Assembly (NCBI GenBank): GCA_964428385.1
Contig: CAYRYR010000031.1
Coordinates: 1-25,831 of the forward strand
From: JAFGOM01 sp964428385
GTDB lineage: Archaea; Halobacteriota; Methanomicrobia; Methanomicrobiales; Methanospirillaceae
Direction: 5' to 3'
Length of the DNA stretch: 25,831 bases
Within the stretch, counting starts at the first letter, position 1; each line of letters starts with the position of its first letter. Both the position numbers and the translations under genes were made by a program. Positions 1 through 8,306 of this stretch are shown here, piece after piece. The notes below the pieces were generated by a model. It searched no databases. It was given only the letters and a program-made list of their open reading frames with translations, and was not told the origin of the DNA.

Positions 1-75
1 CGGTTTATGAACCTGGAACTGAGCCCCGCCCAGACCTACTTTGACGGGAGAGCAGGAACATATTATCTTATCTGA
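1..75 (+). CDS. C-terminal end of an unidentified protein (5' truncated)
   Basis: Frame 1 is open from the window edge to a TGA at 73-75 and encodes 24 residues ending in TYYLI. It stops 21 nt before the pilin gene on the same strand, so the two may be co-transcribed. The visible tail has no motif that identifies a family. A second pilin or another secreted surface protein is possible from the context, but this is inference only. Confidence 0.45.
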   Translation, partial: RFMNLELSPAQTYFDGRAGTYYLI

Positions 76-96
76 TTCCTCTCCCTATGATTATAT

Positions 97-567
97 ATGA
101 GAGATTCCGGGGTATCTGAGATTCTGGGAGGCCTTCTTGCCATCTCGATTGTATTCAGCGGGATTGCAATAATTGGAATTTATCTCACCTCAACCCCTCC
201 ACCGGAAGCGTTCCCCCAAATCTCGTTTCTTGTATATTGCTGTTCTGATGGACCTGGATATTCAGTTCTTATCTCTCATCAGGGAGGTGATACCATCAAA
301 TGGTCTGATATCAGGTTTAACATCAATCCGGAAGATGGAACTAATGAAATCCCGTGTTGTTCATACACCGGTGATGTTGATAGTAGTACTAATGTAACTA
401 GTGGAACGGGTTGGAGTGAGAGTTCTCAATCAGATTTTTTTAAAACCGGGGATACTCTGAAGATTGTTACAGCAGTTCCCCCAGAGCGGTTACTCATCAT
501 TAAAACAGCCGGGACGAACCATGTCATCCTCGATACGAAATTTACCTGTTTTGTCTGCAATCCATAA
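97..567 (+). CDS. Archaeal type IV pilin-like protein
   Basis: This 156-residue protein begins MRDSGVSEILGG and continues into one hydrophobic segment (about residues 9-30). This is the pattern of the archaeal Pilin_N family, in which the short charged leader is removed by a prepilin peptidase and the hydrophobic helix packs into the pilus core. The rest is predicted extracytoplasmic and beta-rich. It carries six cysteines (C48, C49, C87, C88, C151, C154) and an NVT sequon at N99. The cysteine pairs suggest disulfides or metal binding, which is not usual for this family. No Shine-Dalgarno sequence is visible before the ATG. It follows a partial gene by 21 nt and lies about 2.6 kb from a pilus-assembly operon on the opposite strand, so it may be one of that machine's substrates. 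The family call is fairly secure; the structure it builds is inferred. Confidence 0.75.
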   Translation: MRDSGVSEILGGLLAISIVFSGIAIIGIYLTSTPPPEAFPQISFLVYCCSDGPGYSVLISHQGGDTIKWSDIRFNINPEDGTNEIPCCSYTGDVDSSTNVTSGTGWSESSQSDFFKTGDTLKIVTAVPPERLLIIKTAGTNHVILDTKFTCFVCNP

Positions 568-777
568 TACCCACTAGTTTTTATGGGACAGGAAACACCT
601 GAAATTTTCAGGGAATTACAACCACAATGGGTTACCTGTGAGTAATACCTACAAAAATGATATCTTCCTGGTTTTTAGTGAATAAGAAAAAATCAGGAAT
701 TATTTTTAACAGAAAGGTTTTTACCAGAAACTGGTATCGCATTACTGGTGGTTCTGTCTCTTTTTCAAGTGGTATGG

Positions 778-1145
778 CAGTCATATTATAATCACTTGAT
801 TCTTTTCAACCTCTTTTTCCGCCCTCTGCATCCTCTGCAGTTTGAATTTTTAATGATATTGCCAATCCTGTTTTCACTCTTTATATTGATTTTTCCAATT
901 GAAACGGCATTCATTTGATAATTGAACTGATTTAATCGCAGAGGGCTCAGAGAGCGTTTCAACCTCAATACTATTCCTCTGATAAACCCATGCAACCCCG
1001 GAGGGATTCAAGACTCACAGAGTATCTGCCACTTGGGTTCCGCCCTCTACGGTATGAATTCTTACCATGATATGGAATGAAAGTAAGAATATCAGGTAAT
1101 TACATCCTGCCGGAACAAGATGATATAGTATCACTTGTTTTCAAA
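778..1145. repeat. Degenerate intergenic repeat, copy 1
   Basis: This lies in the 709-nt gap between the pilin and response-regulator genes; no credible gene was seen there. It matches the gap downstream of the regulator (2884-3142) in the same orientation. Identical runs include CGTTTCAACCTCAATA (955-970), ATTCTTACCATGATAT (about 1058-1073) and GTAATTACATCCT. Copy 1 has about 110 extra nt (roughly 797-908) absent from copy 2. It also holds CTCTGC/GCAGAG arms in opposite orientations (820-842, 936-956, 1041-1049). The rest of the gap (568-777) shows nothing I can name. Confidence 0.7.
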
Positions 1146-1276
1146 CAGAACCTTACTTGTTTATCTGCATCAGGTTGAGGTGAGAGAAAATACACCCTCG
1201 AAAGTTTTAACCTGTCATTCGACAAATGCCTTGAACAGGTACCTGCCATGAAATCTCCAGAGGAATGCATAATACT

Positions 1277-2740
1277 ATGAGTATCAGGATACTGTTTGTT
1301 GATGACGAACCATCACATCTTGAACTGGCCAAAGAGTACCTGGAGGATGATGATGAGTTATTGGTAGATTGTGCATCATCTGCCAGAGAAGCCATCATCA
1401 TGATGGAAAAGACTCCTTATCAGGCAGTAATATCTGACTATTGCATGGATGAAATCGATGGTATTGCGTTTTTAAAGATGGTACGGGAGCGTTTTGGTCC
1501 CCTTCCTTTCATCCTCTTTACCGGGAAAGGAGAGGAGTGTGTGGTCATTGCAGCCCTGAATAATGGTGCCGATTATTATATCAAAAAAGGAGAACAACCT
1601 GATAATCCGTACCGTGAGTTAAAGCAAAAAATAAAACAAGCAGTAGCGCGGGCGGCCATTCAGGCAGATATGGAAGTCAGTCAGAAGCTTTTTTCCGCAG
1701 TAATGCGTATGCAGGAAGATTTTATCCTGAGGATTGACTCTGATCTAACGGTATTGTCTGTGAATGACGGATATTCTTCGTATTACCAGATTGACAAGGA
1801 AAATGCCATTGGAACCGAATTTCTGCCAGATTGTAATGAAGAGAATCGTGCAAAACTCATTGCACAGTTACAATCACTTTCTCCTGAACATCCGTCATCA
1901 ACGACTGAATTATCATTCGCACAAAAAGATGGTTCTGTCACCAGGCAGAAATGGACCTTTGAATTAATTGAGCATGAAAACACAGATATACTAAAGAAGG
2001 AATTCATTGCTGTCGGGAGGGATATCACTCAGATGAAGACTGTCGAAGAGAATTTAACAGAACATCAGGAAAAGTACCTCGATGTAAAACAGGATCTCCC
2101 AAAGAATATACAGGATTTTGATGAAAATGTCCCCCTGAATTTTCTTATTGAAAATATTGTTCCTACCGGGAACTATAAGGCAAAAGACCTCTTTTCATAT
2201 GCAAAAACTCATATGATATCTGCAATCGCTTCAGTTACAGGGAGTGAAGGCAGTCGTTTTTATCTGATTTTTCTAAAAGGAGAACCAGAGGGAGCAGTAT
2301 ATATCGACAAAGATGGTCCACTCTATGGTGATAAAAGTATCAGATTTCTGGATCAGGAGAGTACATATCAGGTATATCCTCTTACGAATGATACCAGCAG
2401 GCGCCTTATTACCGGGTGTCGCATCTTTGATACGACTCACTTAAAGGCTTTCTCAGAAATCAGTATTATTCCAGATATACGTCCCACTGCCGGGCGGAGA
2501 ATCGGAACGGCAATGATAACAATACAGGAACATAATAATCCGGTTCAGGGAGTTACCGTTGCTGTCAAACAACAGGGAAAGATTGTCGGAACTGATATGA
2601 CTTCAGGAGCAGGGGAAGTTCGATTCCAGCTCTTATTTGGAACTTATGATGGTGTTATTCATGCATCCGGTTCAATCCTGAAAGCCTTTAGGTTTGACTT
2701 CAAAGAGAATAATCAACTTGTTGTTGTTGATCTTAATTAA
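1277..2740 (+). CDS. Response regulator: receiver, PAS and C-terminal beta-rich domains
   Basis: The N-terminal receiver domain (about 120 residues) has the acidic pair in FVDDEP, the phosphoacceptor aspartate in ISDYC, a threonine in LFTGKG and a lysine in YIKKG. A PAS-like domain follows, ending near VGRDITQMK, and then a short helical linker. A region of roughly 110 residues I do not recognise comes next (FYLIFLKGEPEGAVYIDKDG). The last 75 or so residues look like a carboxypeptidase-regulatory or Cna-B type beta-sandwich. There is no histidine kinase or DNA-binding domain, so the output is probably protein-protein or ligand-controlled. I chose ATG 1277 over ATG 1265: AGAGGA at 1259-1264 is about 12 nt from the former but abuts the latter, and the receiver domain starts directly after it. 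It lies between a pilin and a pilus operon and is flanked by direct repeats. Pilus control is inference. Confidence 0.8.
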   Translation: MSIRILFVDDEPSHLELAKEYLEDDDELLVDCASSAREAIIMMEKTPYQAVISDYCMDEIDGIAFLKMVRERFGPLPFILFTGKGEECVVIAALNNGADYYIKKGEQPDNPYRELKQKIKQAVARAAIQADMEVSQKLFSAVMRMQEDFILRIDSDLTVLSVNDGYSSYYQIDKENAIGTEFLPDCNEENRAKLIAQLQSLSPEHPSSTTELSFAQKDGSVTRQKWTFELIEHENTDILKKEFIAVGRDITQMKTVEENLTEHQEKYLDVKQDLPKNIQDFDENVPLNFLIENIVPTGNYKAKDLFSYAKTHMISAIASVTGSEGSRFYLIFLKGEPEGAVYIDKDGPLYGDKSIRFLDQESTYQVYPLTNDTSRRLITGCRIFDTTHLKAFSEISIIPDIRPTAGRRIGTAMITIQEHNNPVQGVTVAVKQQGKIVGTDMTSGAGEVRFQLLFGTYDGVIHASGSILKAFRFDFKENNQLVVVDLN

Positions 2741-2883
2741 TCCTTAAACCATGATACTCACGCGCTGGAATCGAGTATATAACCCTTAACCCTTAAAATC
2801 AGGTTCTGTAAGATAGCACAATGGCTTACAGTAAGGTAATAATATATGGAATGGCTCTGTCAATTTTTCTACGGATATAGAAT

Positions 2884-3142
2884 AGTCATGGTATAATCAC
2901 CCTCATTTGATACTTGAATTAATGTAACCGCAGAGGGTACAGGGACCGTTTCAACCTCAATAATTATTCCTCTTATTGAACTGATATAACCGAAGGAGAT
3001 GAAGTTTGCAGAGTTCTAAAACCTAGGGTTCCTCCCTCTACATCCTCTGTGATTGTAATTCTTACCATGATATAGTATGAAAGTCAGAATATCGTGTAAT
3101 TACATCCTATCCGAACAGGATGGTATGATATTACTTGTTTTT
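2884..3142. repeat. Degenerate intergenic repeat, copy 2
   Basis: This occupies most of the 459-nt gap between the ends of the response regulator and the pilus-assembly operon. It aligns with 778-1145 in direct orientation, with scattered substitutions and indels, and lacks the extra segment near 797-908. Inside it, ACCGCAGAGGG (about 2927-2937) is echoed in reverse complement by CCCTCTACATCCTCTGTG (about 3033-3050), giving imperfect inverted arms about 95 nt apart. No open reading frame in it looks coding. 2741-2883 holds an ACCCTTAACCCTTAAA tract but no gene. Confidence 0.7.
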
Positions 3143-3199
3143 CAGGCAAGGCCTGTGGAATGACAAAAAAGGGATGTTATTTAGATTTCTTCATTCGAT

Positions 3200-4213
3200 T
3201 TACACAAAAAACCGAAAGACTACCCAGGCAATTAACAACATAATTGCAGAATATTTAAGCCCCGCGATAACCCTGCCTTCCCCCATAACCCCGGCCGCGA
3301 GTCCGGAAAAAAAACCTTCAAACATTGCTGCATGAGAAAAAACTCTGATATATAAATTGAGATCAAAGCCGCCTATATTAAATCCGGGTGCTCCTTCACT
3401 ACCAGATCCAAGGGTAACCATTGTTTTGAGAAAAGCGGTGACCAGGACATAGATGACAAAAAGAAAGACCGCAAAAGCAACAAGAATGATGACAACATAG
3501 ATTATCATATTGTTTTTTCGATCCGTCTTGAGTGATATATACTCTAATGAATCCCGTCCGGCAGCCCGCAGAACCTCAACAATATCACCTCCGGCTTCAG
3601 TTGCCCGGGCAATCAGATCGACACTCCGCTCCACGAGGGGGTTACGTAAGTCATTGCCCATCGATTTGATTGCCTCAATAAACTGAAAATTCCATGACAT
3701 CTGGTAATCCAGTTTTCTGATATACGGGGTTAGAGCCCCATACTCACTTGATGAAATGAGATGAATTGCCCCAGGTAATGTCATTCCACTCTCACGCATT
3801 CCAGCAACATCCCTGAAAAAGTTGGGAAGTGCATTCTCAATACTGTTTACCCGTGAGCTTTCTTTCAGATCTAAAAAAGAAAGGGGAACTATTGCAATAA
3901 GAACGGAAAAGACAACAATATCATCGATAAAGGTTGAAGTCAGAAAGGAGGCAAGACCACCTGTCATTAGTTGAGCAATGAATCCATATACAAAGAGGAT
4001 GAGCGCTGCAGGAACAGAAGCAACCAGAATATGATCTGGTTTTAGGGTAAGAAATCTGAAAGGATGCGCAATAATCTGATATATCCCGGTCTCATATTTC
4101 CGATGACGTTCAATCCTGGCAAAAATATGAGCATCTTCCTCTTCTTCCAGAGACATTTGGATAGGACTCTCAACAAATTCCCTGTTTTTGTGTCTACGTG
4201 GTGAGAGATCCAT
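3200..4213 (-). CDS. Pilus-assembly membrane protein, T2SF/TadC-like (second)
   Basis: This 337-residue protein has a charged cytoplasmic N-terminus (about 1-50), two membrane segments (about 62-85 and 92-112), and a helical T2SF-type domain containing ALPNFFRDVAGMRESGMTL. Hydrophobic segments follow near 238-265 and at the C-terminus. Such proteins are the inner-membrane platform for type IV pilus, archaellum and Tad machines and couple the assembly ATPase to pilin insertion. The start is set by a strong GGAGGTG ribosome binding site, with a 6-nt spacer, lying over the end of the upstream gene. Only 3 nt separate it from that gene, so translation is probably coupled. The pair may form a heteromeric platform. 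The family is secure, the exact appendage is not. Confidence 0.85.
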   Translation of the reverse strand: MDLSPRRHKNREFVESPIQMSLEEEEDAHIFARIERHRKYETGIYQIIAHPFRFLTLKPDHILVASVPAALILFVYGFIAQLMTGGLASFLTSTFIDDIVVFSVLIAIVPLSFLDLKESSRVNSIENALPNFFRDVAGMRESGMTLPGAIHLISSSEYGALTPYIRKLDYQMSWNFQFIEAIKSMGNDLRNPLVERSVDLIARATEAGGDIVEVLRAAGRDSLEYISLKTDRKNNMIIYVVIILVAFAVFLFVIYVLVTAFLKTMVTLGSGSEGAPGFNIGGFDLNLYIRVFSHAAMFEGFFSGLAAGVMGEGRVIAGLKYSAIMLLIAWVVFRFFV

Positions 4214-4216
4214 AAT

Positions 4217-5152
4217 TCACACCTCCGGTGTCATCGCATCAATCAATATGACAAACATAATGCTTGCAAAGGGAATGATGAGATAGATGATAACATACAG
4301 AAATATGGGAGTTGCTTCACCATTTAAGATAGACATTATTGACTGAAGCAGAATCAAAAAAAGACTCCCGGCAACAACCGCAGTTACATAACTCTCTGCT
4401 ATTAATGCGAGTGTCTCAAGAAACTGTTTTTGTGTCTGCTTATTTTCATAACTGAATTGTTCAGATTTTGATTTAAAATATTCAGATATGTTACTCCCAC
4501 TTGCAATACTGGCAATAGATCCCTGCAAAAAATCACGCATCCTCGTGCTGGGTGTTGTCAGTGAGACTGATTTTAACGCCTCAATCAGGTCTTTACCGAA
4601 AACATCCACCTCCAGGGAGACATATCGTGCCTCTACAGACGCCTCACCATAAATAGCAGAGTTCCCAAGTTGACGAAAGACTTCTGCAGGAGTAATACCT
4701 GCAGTAGACATTGCTGCAAGATAATTGATGGCATATGGGATCGATGCATCAATATTGCGTTTACGGGTGCCGGCGACCACCGATGGATACGAGAGATAAA
4801 TTGCATAGGTGATACCACAGAACAGAACAAAAGCCACAATAAAAGCTATCAGGGATCCTGCAATCAATTTGTAGCCTGAAAGAGCATTTAACTGTGATGC
4901 CATATCACCAGGCACACTCCCACGATATGTTATTAATTTAGGAAGGTTTAACGCCCAGGTAATGAGTGCGATAAGGAGTGCTGAAATAAGTCCCACGAGG
5001 ACAGAGGTGAATACTGCAGTTGAAAAATATGCCTCAAAGGGGATATTCATGCGGGAAGCTTTCAGTCCGTCAATGAGTTTATAATACTTCTCCCGTCTGC
5101 TTTTAACCCTTTTTCCTAGCAGGGAATAACAGAACCGCTCATAACTGTTCAT
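4217..5152 (-). CDS. Pilus-assembly membrane protein, T2SF/TadC-like (first)
   Basis: This 311-residue polytopic protein has membrane segments near residues 43-70 and 95-120. A cytoplasmic T2SF domain follows (INYLAAMSTAGITPAEVFRQL is typical), and then two more membrane segments between about 250 and 307. It shares the general plan of the next gene but is clearly divergent from it. Its ATG lies 14 nt inside the end of the ATPase gene, with AGGT upstream as a weak ribosome binding site. The order ATPase then membrane platform matches archaeal type IV pilus and archaellum operons. Two consecutive platform proteins instead of one recall some archaeal adhesion-pilus loci. No prepilin peptidase gene is visible in the window. 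Confidence 0.85.
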   Translation of the reverse strand: MNSYERFCYSLLGKRVKSRREKYYKLIDGLKASRMNIPFEAYFSTAVFTSVLVGLISALLIALITWALNLPKLITYRGSVPGDMASQLNALSGYKLIAGSLIAFIVAFVLFCGITYAIYLSYPSVVAGTRKRNIDASIPYAINYLAAMSTAGITPAEVFRQLGNSAIYGEASVEARYVSLEVDVFGKDLIEALKSVSLTTPSTRMRDFLQGSIASIASGSNISEYFKSKSEQFSYENKQTQKQFLETLALIAESYVTAVVAGSLFLILLQSIMSILNGEATPIFLYVIIYLIIPFASIMFVILIDAMTPEV

Positions 5153-7043
5153 GACTACCTGACCGGATCTTCTCCATTACACTTTCAGGATCACGGAAGA
5201 AGGAGATGATAATATTACTCACCTCTGCAAAATCCCGAATCTTATTAATGCGCATCCATTCAAGAACTTCCTGACGCTGAAGCAGATCGCGTTTAATACG
5301 TTCCGCATCCCATCCCTTTGACTCCATGATCTCTTCAAGGATAAACGACTTCCCTGAATACGTTATTTCATCTGTTGCCTGCCGCCATTTAAAGACTTCA
5401 TTTGTGATTAACTCGTTAGTACGTGGATCAATGTCAAGGATCTCAATTATCTGTTTATTTCGTCTGATGCGCTGTCCGCCTACCTGTGCCTGGACCTGAA
5501 CACTAACGAGATCAAGCGCTGAAAGCATATTTCTTGGAACAGACAGGGGGGGATTCTCAATACGATGAACAACACTTGCAACAGAATCTGCATGCATGGT
5601 CGAGTACGTCACATGACCAGTGCTCATCGCCTGAAAGAGGGTCTGTGCTTCGCGGCCTCTGACCTCACCCACAATCAGGTACTCTGGCCGTTGTCGTAGC
5701 GCAGCTTTTAAGAGTTCATACATATCGATCTCTCCCCTCCCTCCGGTATCAAAGGTTTCTCGTGTGACACTTGGAATCCAATTCAGGTGAGGCAGTTTCA
5801 GCTCACGAGTATCTTCAAGGGTCACAATCTTGGCTAAAGGAGGGATAAAGAGTGATAGTGCGTTTAACGAAGTAGTCTTACCCGATGCGGTTCCACCAGC
5901 AAAGATACATGACTTCCCGTTCTCAATAGCAAGCCAGAGAAATGCGACTGATAGAGGAGAAAAAGTGCCCCATTCGATGAGATCTGTGGGAGTTATTGGC
6001 TCATCACGGAATTTACGGATGGTAAATGTTGATCCATGTGCAGTCACCTCAGTACCGAGAGTCATCTGAATACGGGATCCATCTTTCATCGTTGCGTCTA
6101 AAAGCGGTTCTGCAACTGATATGTGTTTTCCTGCCCGCTGGGCAAGTTTTGTCACGAACGAATCGAGTTCATGTGCATCTGTATATACAAGATTTGTTTT
6201 TACCGACTCGTAGCGGTTATGAAATACAAAAATAGCCCGATCTACACCATCACATGAGATATCTTCAATATATTTGTCATGCATGACTGCATCAATGAGG
6301 CCATCCCCAAGAAAATCTTTCGTCAGTTGATAAAAGATTTTCTCCCATTTTTTGGGTGAAATTTTTATCCCGTAATCATGCAGGATTTCATTCATCATCA
6401 ACTCAAGTGTCTCAAGAGCTTTTTCATTTGATATCTCGTTGACATTGACATCAACACGCTCAAATATCCCTTTTTTTAGCTCTTTTAACAATTCAATATC
6501 AGCCTGTGTCAGAATGGGTTCTAGGAGCTGGTAATAGTACTCATGAATAGCATAGTTATAAGTAACCCTGATATACGCAAATGGTTCATTTACGGGATAG
6601 AGTTCAGTCTCTTCCACACCGTGTGGGGGGGTATACGCCAGATCAACCAGCATTCCATGCTTCTGTACATCATACTTCTCACGTTTCCCAAAGATGGGAG
6701 CTATCTGATGTAACTTAGAGAAGAATCCACCTTTTTTTTCTGAACCGATATCTTTTTGCAGGTTGGAACCATTTATACCAACAGGTATTATGGCATCAAC
6801 TTTTGGTGTCCGGTGAGGTAATATCCGCTTTTTTGTTTCAGTTTCATCGGTGATACGGTTAATATCCTGTGATGGCAGACCACCAGGTATGCCGGTAACA
6901 TTAGGTATGATATCCAGTGCTTTCTCTCCCTCTTTATCAGGTTTCACCATCTGATGAAGAGAAAAATCAGTCCCAGATACTGATGAGAGATCAACTACTC
7001 CCATCTCTGCATCTGATTTTTTTCTACGAAGTTGTATCTTCAT
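5139..7043 (-). CDS. Type II/IV secretion (pilus assembly) ATPase, GspE/TadA/VirB11 family
   Basis: This cytoplasmic hexameric ATPase should power assembly of the pilus. From ATG 7043 the protein is 634 residues. The first 130 or so residues are poorly conserved and charged. An N-terminal domain follows, then the RecA-like core with Walker A GGTASGKTT (about 383-391), Asp box EDTREL (about 410), Walker B YLIVGEVRG (about 455-463) and His box GHVTYSTMHAD (about 476-486). All catalytic motifs look intact. The frame extends upstream to a TTG at 7124, but I prefer ATG 7043: the added residues are not protein-like, and TTG is a rare start. Ribosome binding signals are weak for both. It is the first gene of a three-gene operon. 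Pilus rather than archaellum is favoured because no archaellum accessory genes are adjacent. Confidence 0.9.
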   Translation of the reverse strand: MKIQLRRKKSDAEMGVVDLSSVSGTDFSLHQMVKPDKEGEKALDIIPNVTGIPGGLPSQDINRITDETETKKRILPHRTPKVDAIIPVGINGSNLQKDIGSEKKGGFFSKLHQIAPIFGKREKYDVQKHGMLVDLAYTPPHGVEETELYPVNEPFAYIRVTYNYAIHEYYYQLLEPILTQADIELLKELKKGIFERVDVNVNEISNEKALETLELMMNEILHDYGIKISPKKWEKIFYQLTKDFLGDGLIDAVMHDKYIEDISCDGVDRAIFVFHNRYESVKTNLVYTDAHELDSFVTKLAQRAGKHISVAEPLLDATMKDGSRIQMTLGTEVTAHGSTFTIRKFRDEPITPTDLIEWGTFSPLSVAFLWLAIENGKSCIFAGGTASGKTTSLNALSLFIPPLAKIVTLEDTRELKLPHLNWIPSVTRETFDTGGRGEIDMYELLKAALRQRPEYLIVGEVRGREAQTLFQAMSTGHVTYSTMHADSVASVVHRIENPPLSVPRNMLSALDLVSVQVQAQVGGQRIRRNKQIIEILDIDPRTNELITNEVFKWRQATDEITYSGKSFILEEIMESKGWDAERIKRDLLQRQEVLEWMRINKIRDFAEVSNIIISFFRDPESVMEKIRSGSHEQL

Positions 7044-7243
7044 TAGTATTCCGGGTATAGGCAACATCTGCCACTGTGCAAACGAATCAATACAGTAACG
7101 TACCCGTCTGCAGGGTATGACCAATCAATTCCTAGGCTGTTGTCAGATGCTCCTGCTGTAAATACTAATTACGACATACATCATATAATTCTACCGTTAC
7201 AATTGATACGATAGACACATGAAACCCAGGGATAAGATACACT
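7044..7243. promoter_or_regulatory. Divergent promoter region, pilus operon versus KaiC-like gene
   Basis: This 200-nt region separates two divergent transcription units. An AT-rich TCATATAATT (about 7179-7188) lies roughly 55-65 nt before ATG 7244 and could be the rightward TATA box. I could not assign a clear leftward TATA box or operator. The call rests on gene geometry and base composition. Confidence 0.35.
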
Positions 7244-7861
7244 ATGACAGAAAATGAGGACCTTTTTCAGGAAACCATTCCCAAAAGGCGACCAAACTCA
7301 ACCGGAATAAATGGTCTCGATCTTATTCTGCAAGGAGGGTACCCTGCCGGAACAGTTATTCTGATTACCGGATCAGCCTGTTCAGGAATGGATCTCTTTG
7401 CAACACAGTTCTGGCGTGCAGGGAGAGAAAAACGGGAATTTCTGATGATAGATGGCTATATGGAAGAGGGCATGGTTGATGCACGATTTTTGACCCCAGA
7501 CCAGATCTTTCTCCCGGGAGAGGAATCAGGTATCATCATTGACTCACTCTCAACGGTAATCCTACAATATGGTATAGAACCGGTCCTTGAGGGGATTGCC
7601 TTTGCACGGGAAAATGCCCGTCATTCTGGGGATCATGCTTTTTTTATCATGTATACCGGGATACATGATAAAACAACTGAGATAATGTTGATACGGCGCT
7701 CTGATATCGTCATCGAACTGCATGATATCATACACGGTTCTGATATTGCACGTGTTCTTGAGATAAAGAAGATTATCGGATTTTCTCTGCCAGAAAAAGC
7801 CCTTCCATTCCTTATTCTCAAGGGGGGAATTGAACTCTCAACCACCTCACGGGTGGTATAA
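7244..7861 (+). CDS. KaiC/RadA-like RecA-fold protein with degenerate P-loop
   Basis: The 205-residue protein starts with the usual KaiC-family opening, a site resembling TGINGLDLILQGGYPAGT. The Walker A position then reads TGSACSGMD (residues 42-50): the nucleotide-binding lysine is M49 and the following Ser/Thr is D50. A Walker B-like strand remains (GIIIDSLS, 96-103). The protein is shorter than a normal KaiC domain (about 230-250 residues). It therefore has the RecA-like fold but probably cannot hydrolyse ATP in the usual way. It could act as a regulatory or structural partner, as KaiC-like ArlH does in the archaellum. It is divergently placed beside the pilus operon, which supports a link but does not prove it. 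CAGGGATAA upstream is a possible ribosome binding site. Confidence 0.7.
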   Translation: MTENEDLFQETIPKRRPNSTGINGLDLILQGGYPAGTVILITGSACSGMDLFATQFWRAGREKREFLMIDGYMEEGMVDARFLTPDQIFLPGEESGIIIDSLSTVILQYGIEPVLEGIAFARENARHSGDHAFFIMYTGIHDKTTEIMLIRRSDIVIELHDIIHGSDIARVLEIKKIIGFSLPEKALPFLILKGGIELSTTSRVV

Positions 7862-7922
7862 TTTCCCTCTTTTCATAGTAGTATCCAAAGACCACCCATC
7901 CCAATAATCAGCCTGAAACGGA

Positions 7923-8306
7923 TTACAACCAGTCAAATCCTTCACGCAGTTTTTTTGGCTTGTCACTATCCGGACCAGACGTATCCTTTTGTTCCTGTGA
8001 AAATCGCGTGTTGATATCTGCAAAATCTATCTGATCCATACCCTGATTTTTATTTACAGGTCTTTCATCAGCCCAGATAATACCTGATTCATCAGAATCA
8101 TATGGCTGCACACCAGGGGTAGACAAACGGGACGGATCATCTGCAACCTGAGTTTTTGTTCTGGTCTGATAGTCAGATCTTTCCGTTTCCTGTAAATCAC
8201 CAGCCGCATACTGACTCTGTTTAAAGAGCAGATAGTCAATAAAATCCTCTACTTCCACACGAAGCACTGGATGTAGTCCTGCAATTTTCTCTTCAAGTGT
8301 TTTCAT
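7923..8306 (-). CDS. DUF2281-like small protein with disordered C-terminal half
   Basis: In this 127-residue protein, the first 30 residues (EKIAGLHPVLRVEVEDFIDYLLFK) match the helical pattern of DUF2281, a short domain often found in small regulatory or antitoxin-like proteins. Residues from about 35 to 115 are polar and low in hydrophobics, probably disordered. The protein closes with a basic-aromatic tail (KPKKLREGFDWL) that resembles a short recognition motif. Its ATG overlaps the aldolase stop by 4 nt, so it is the last gene of the leftward run that begins at secF. It has no toxin partner beside it. Function unknown. Confidence 0.65.
   Translation of the reverse strand: MKTLEEKIAGLHPVLRVEVEDFIDYLLFKQSQYAAGDLQETERSDYQTRTKTQVADDPSRLSTPGVQPYDSDESGIIWADERPVNKNQGMDQIDFADINTRFSQEQKDTSGPDSDKPKKLREGFDWL

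Noticed and set aside
778..3142. CRISPR array in the repeat-rich gaps
   Set aside because: There are only two long, diverged copies about 2 kb apart, without short regular repeats and spacers.
7044..7124. N-terminal extension of the pilus ATPase from a TTG at 7124
   Set aside because: The 27 extra residues are not family-like, the start is TTG, and an ATG at 7043 opens a normal charged N-terminus.
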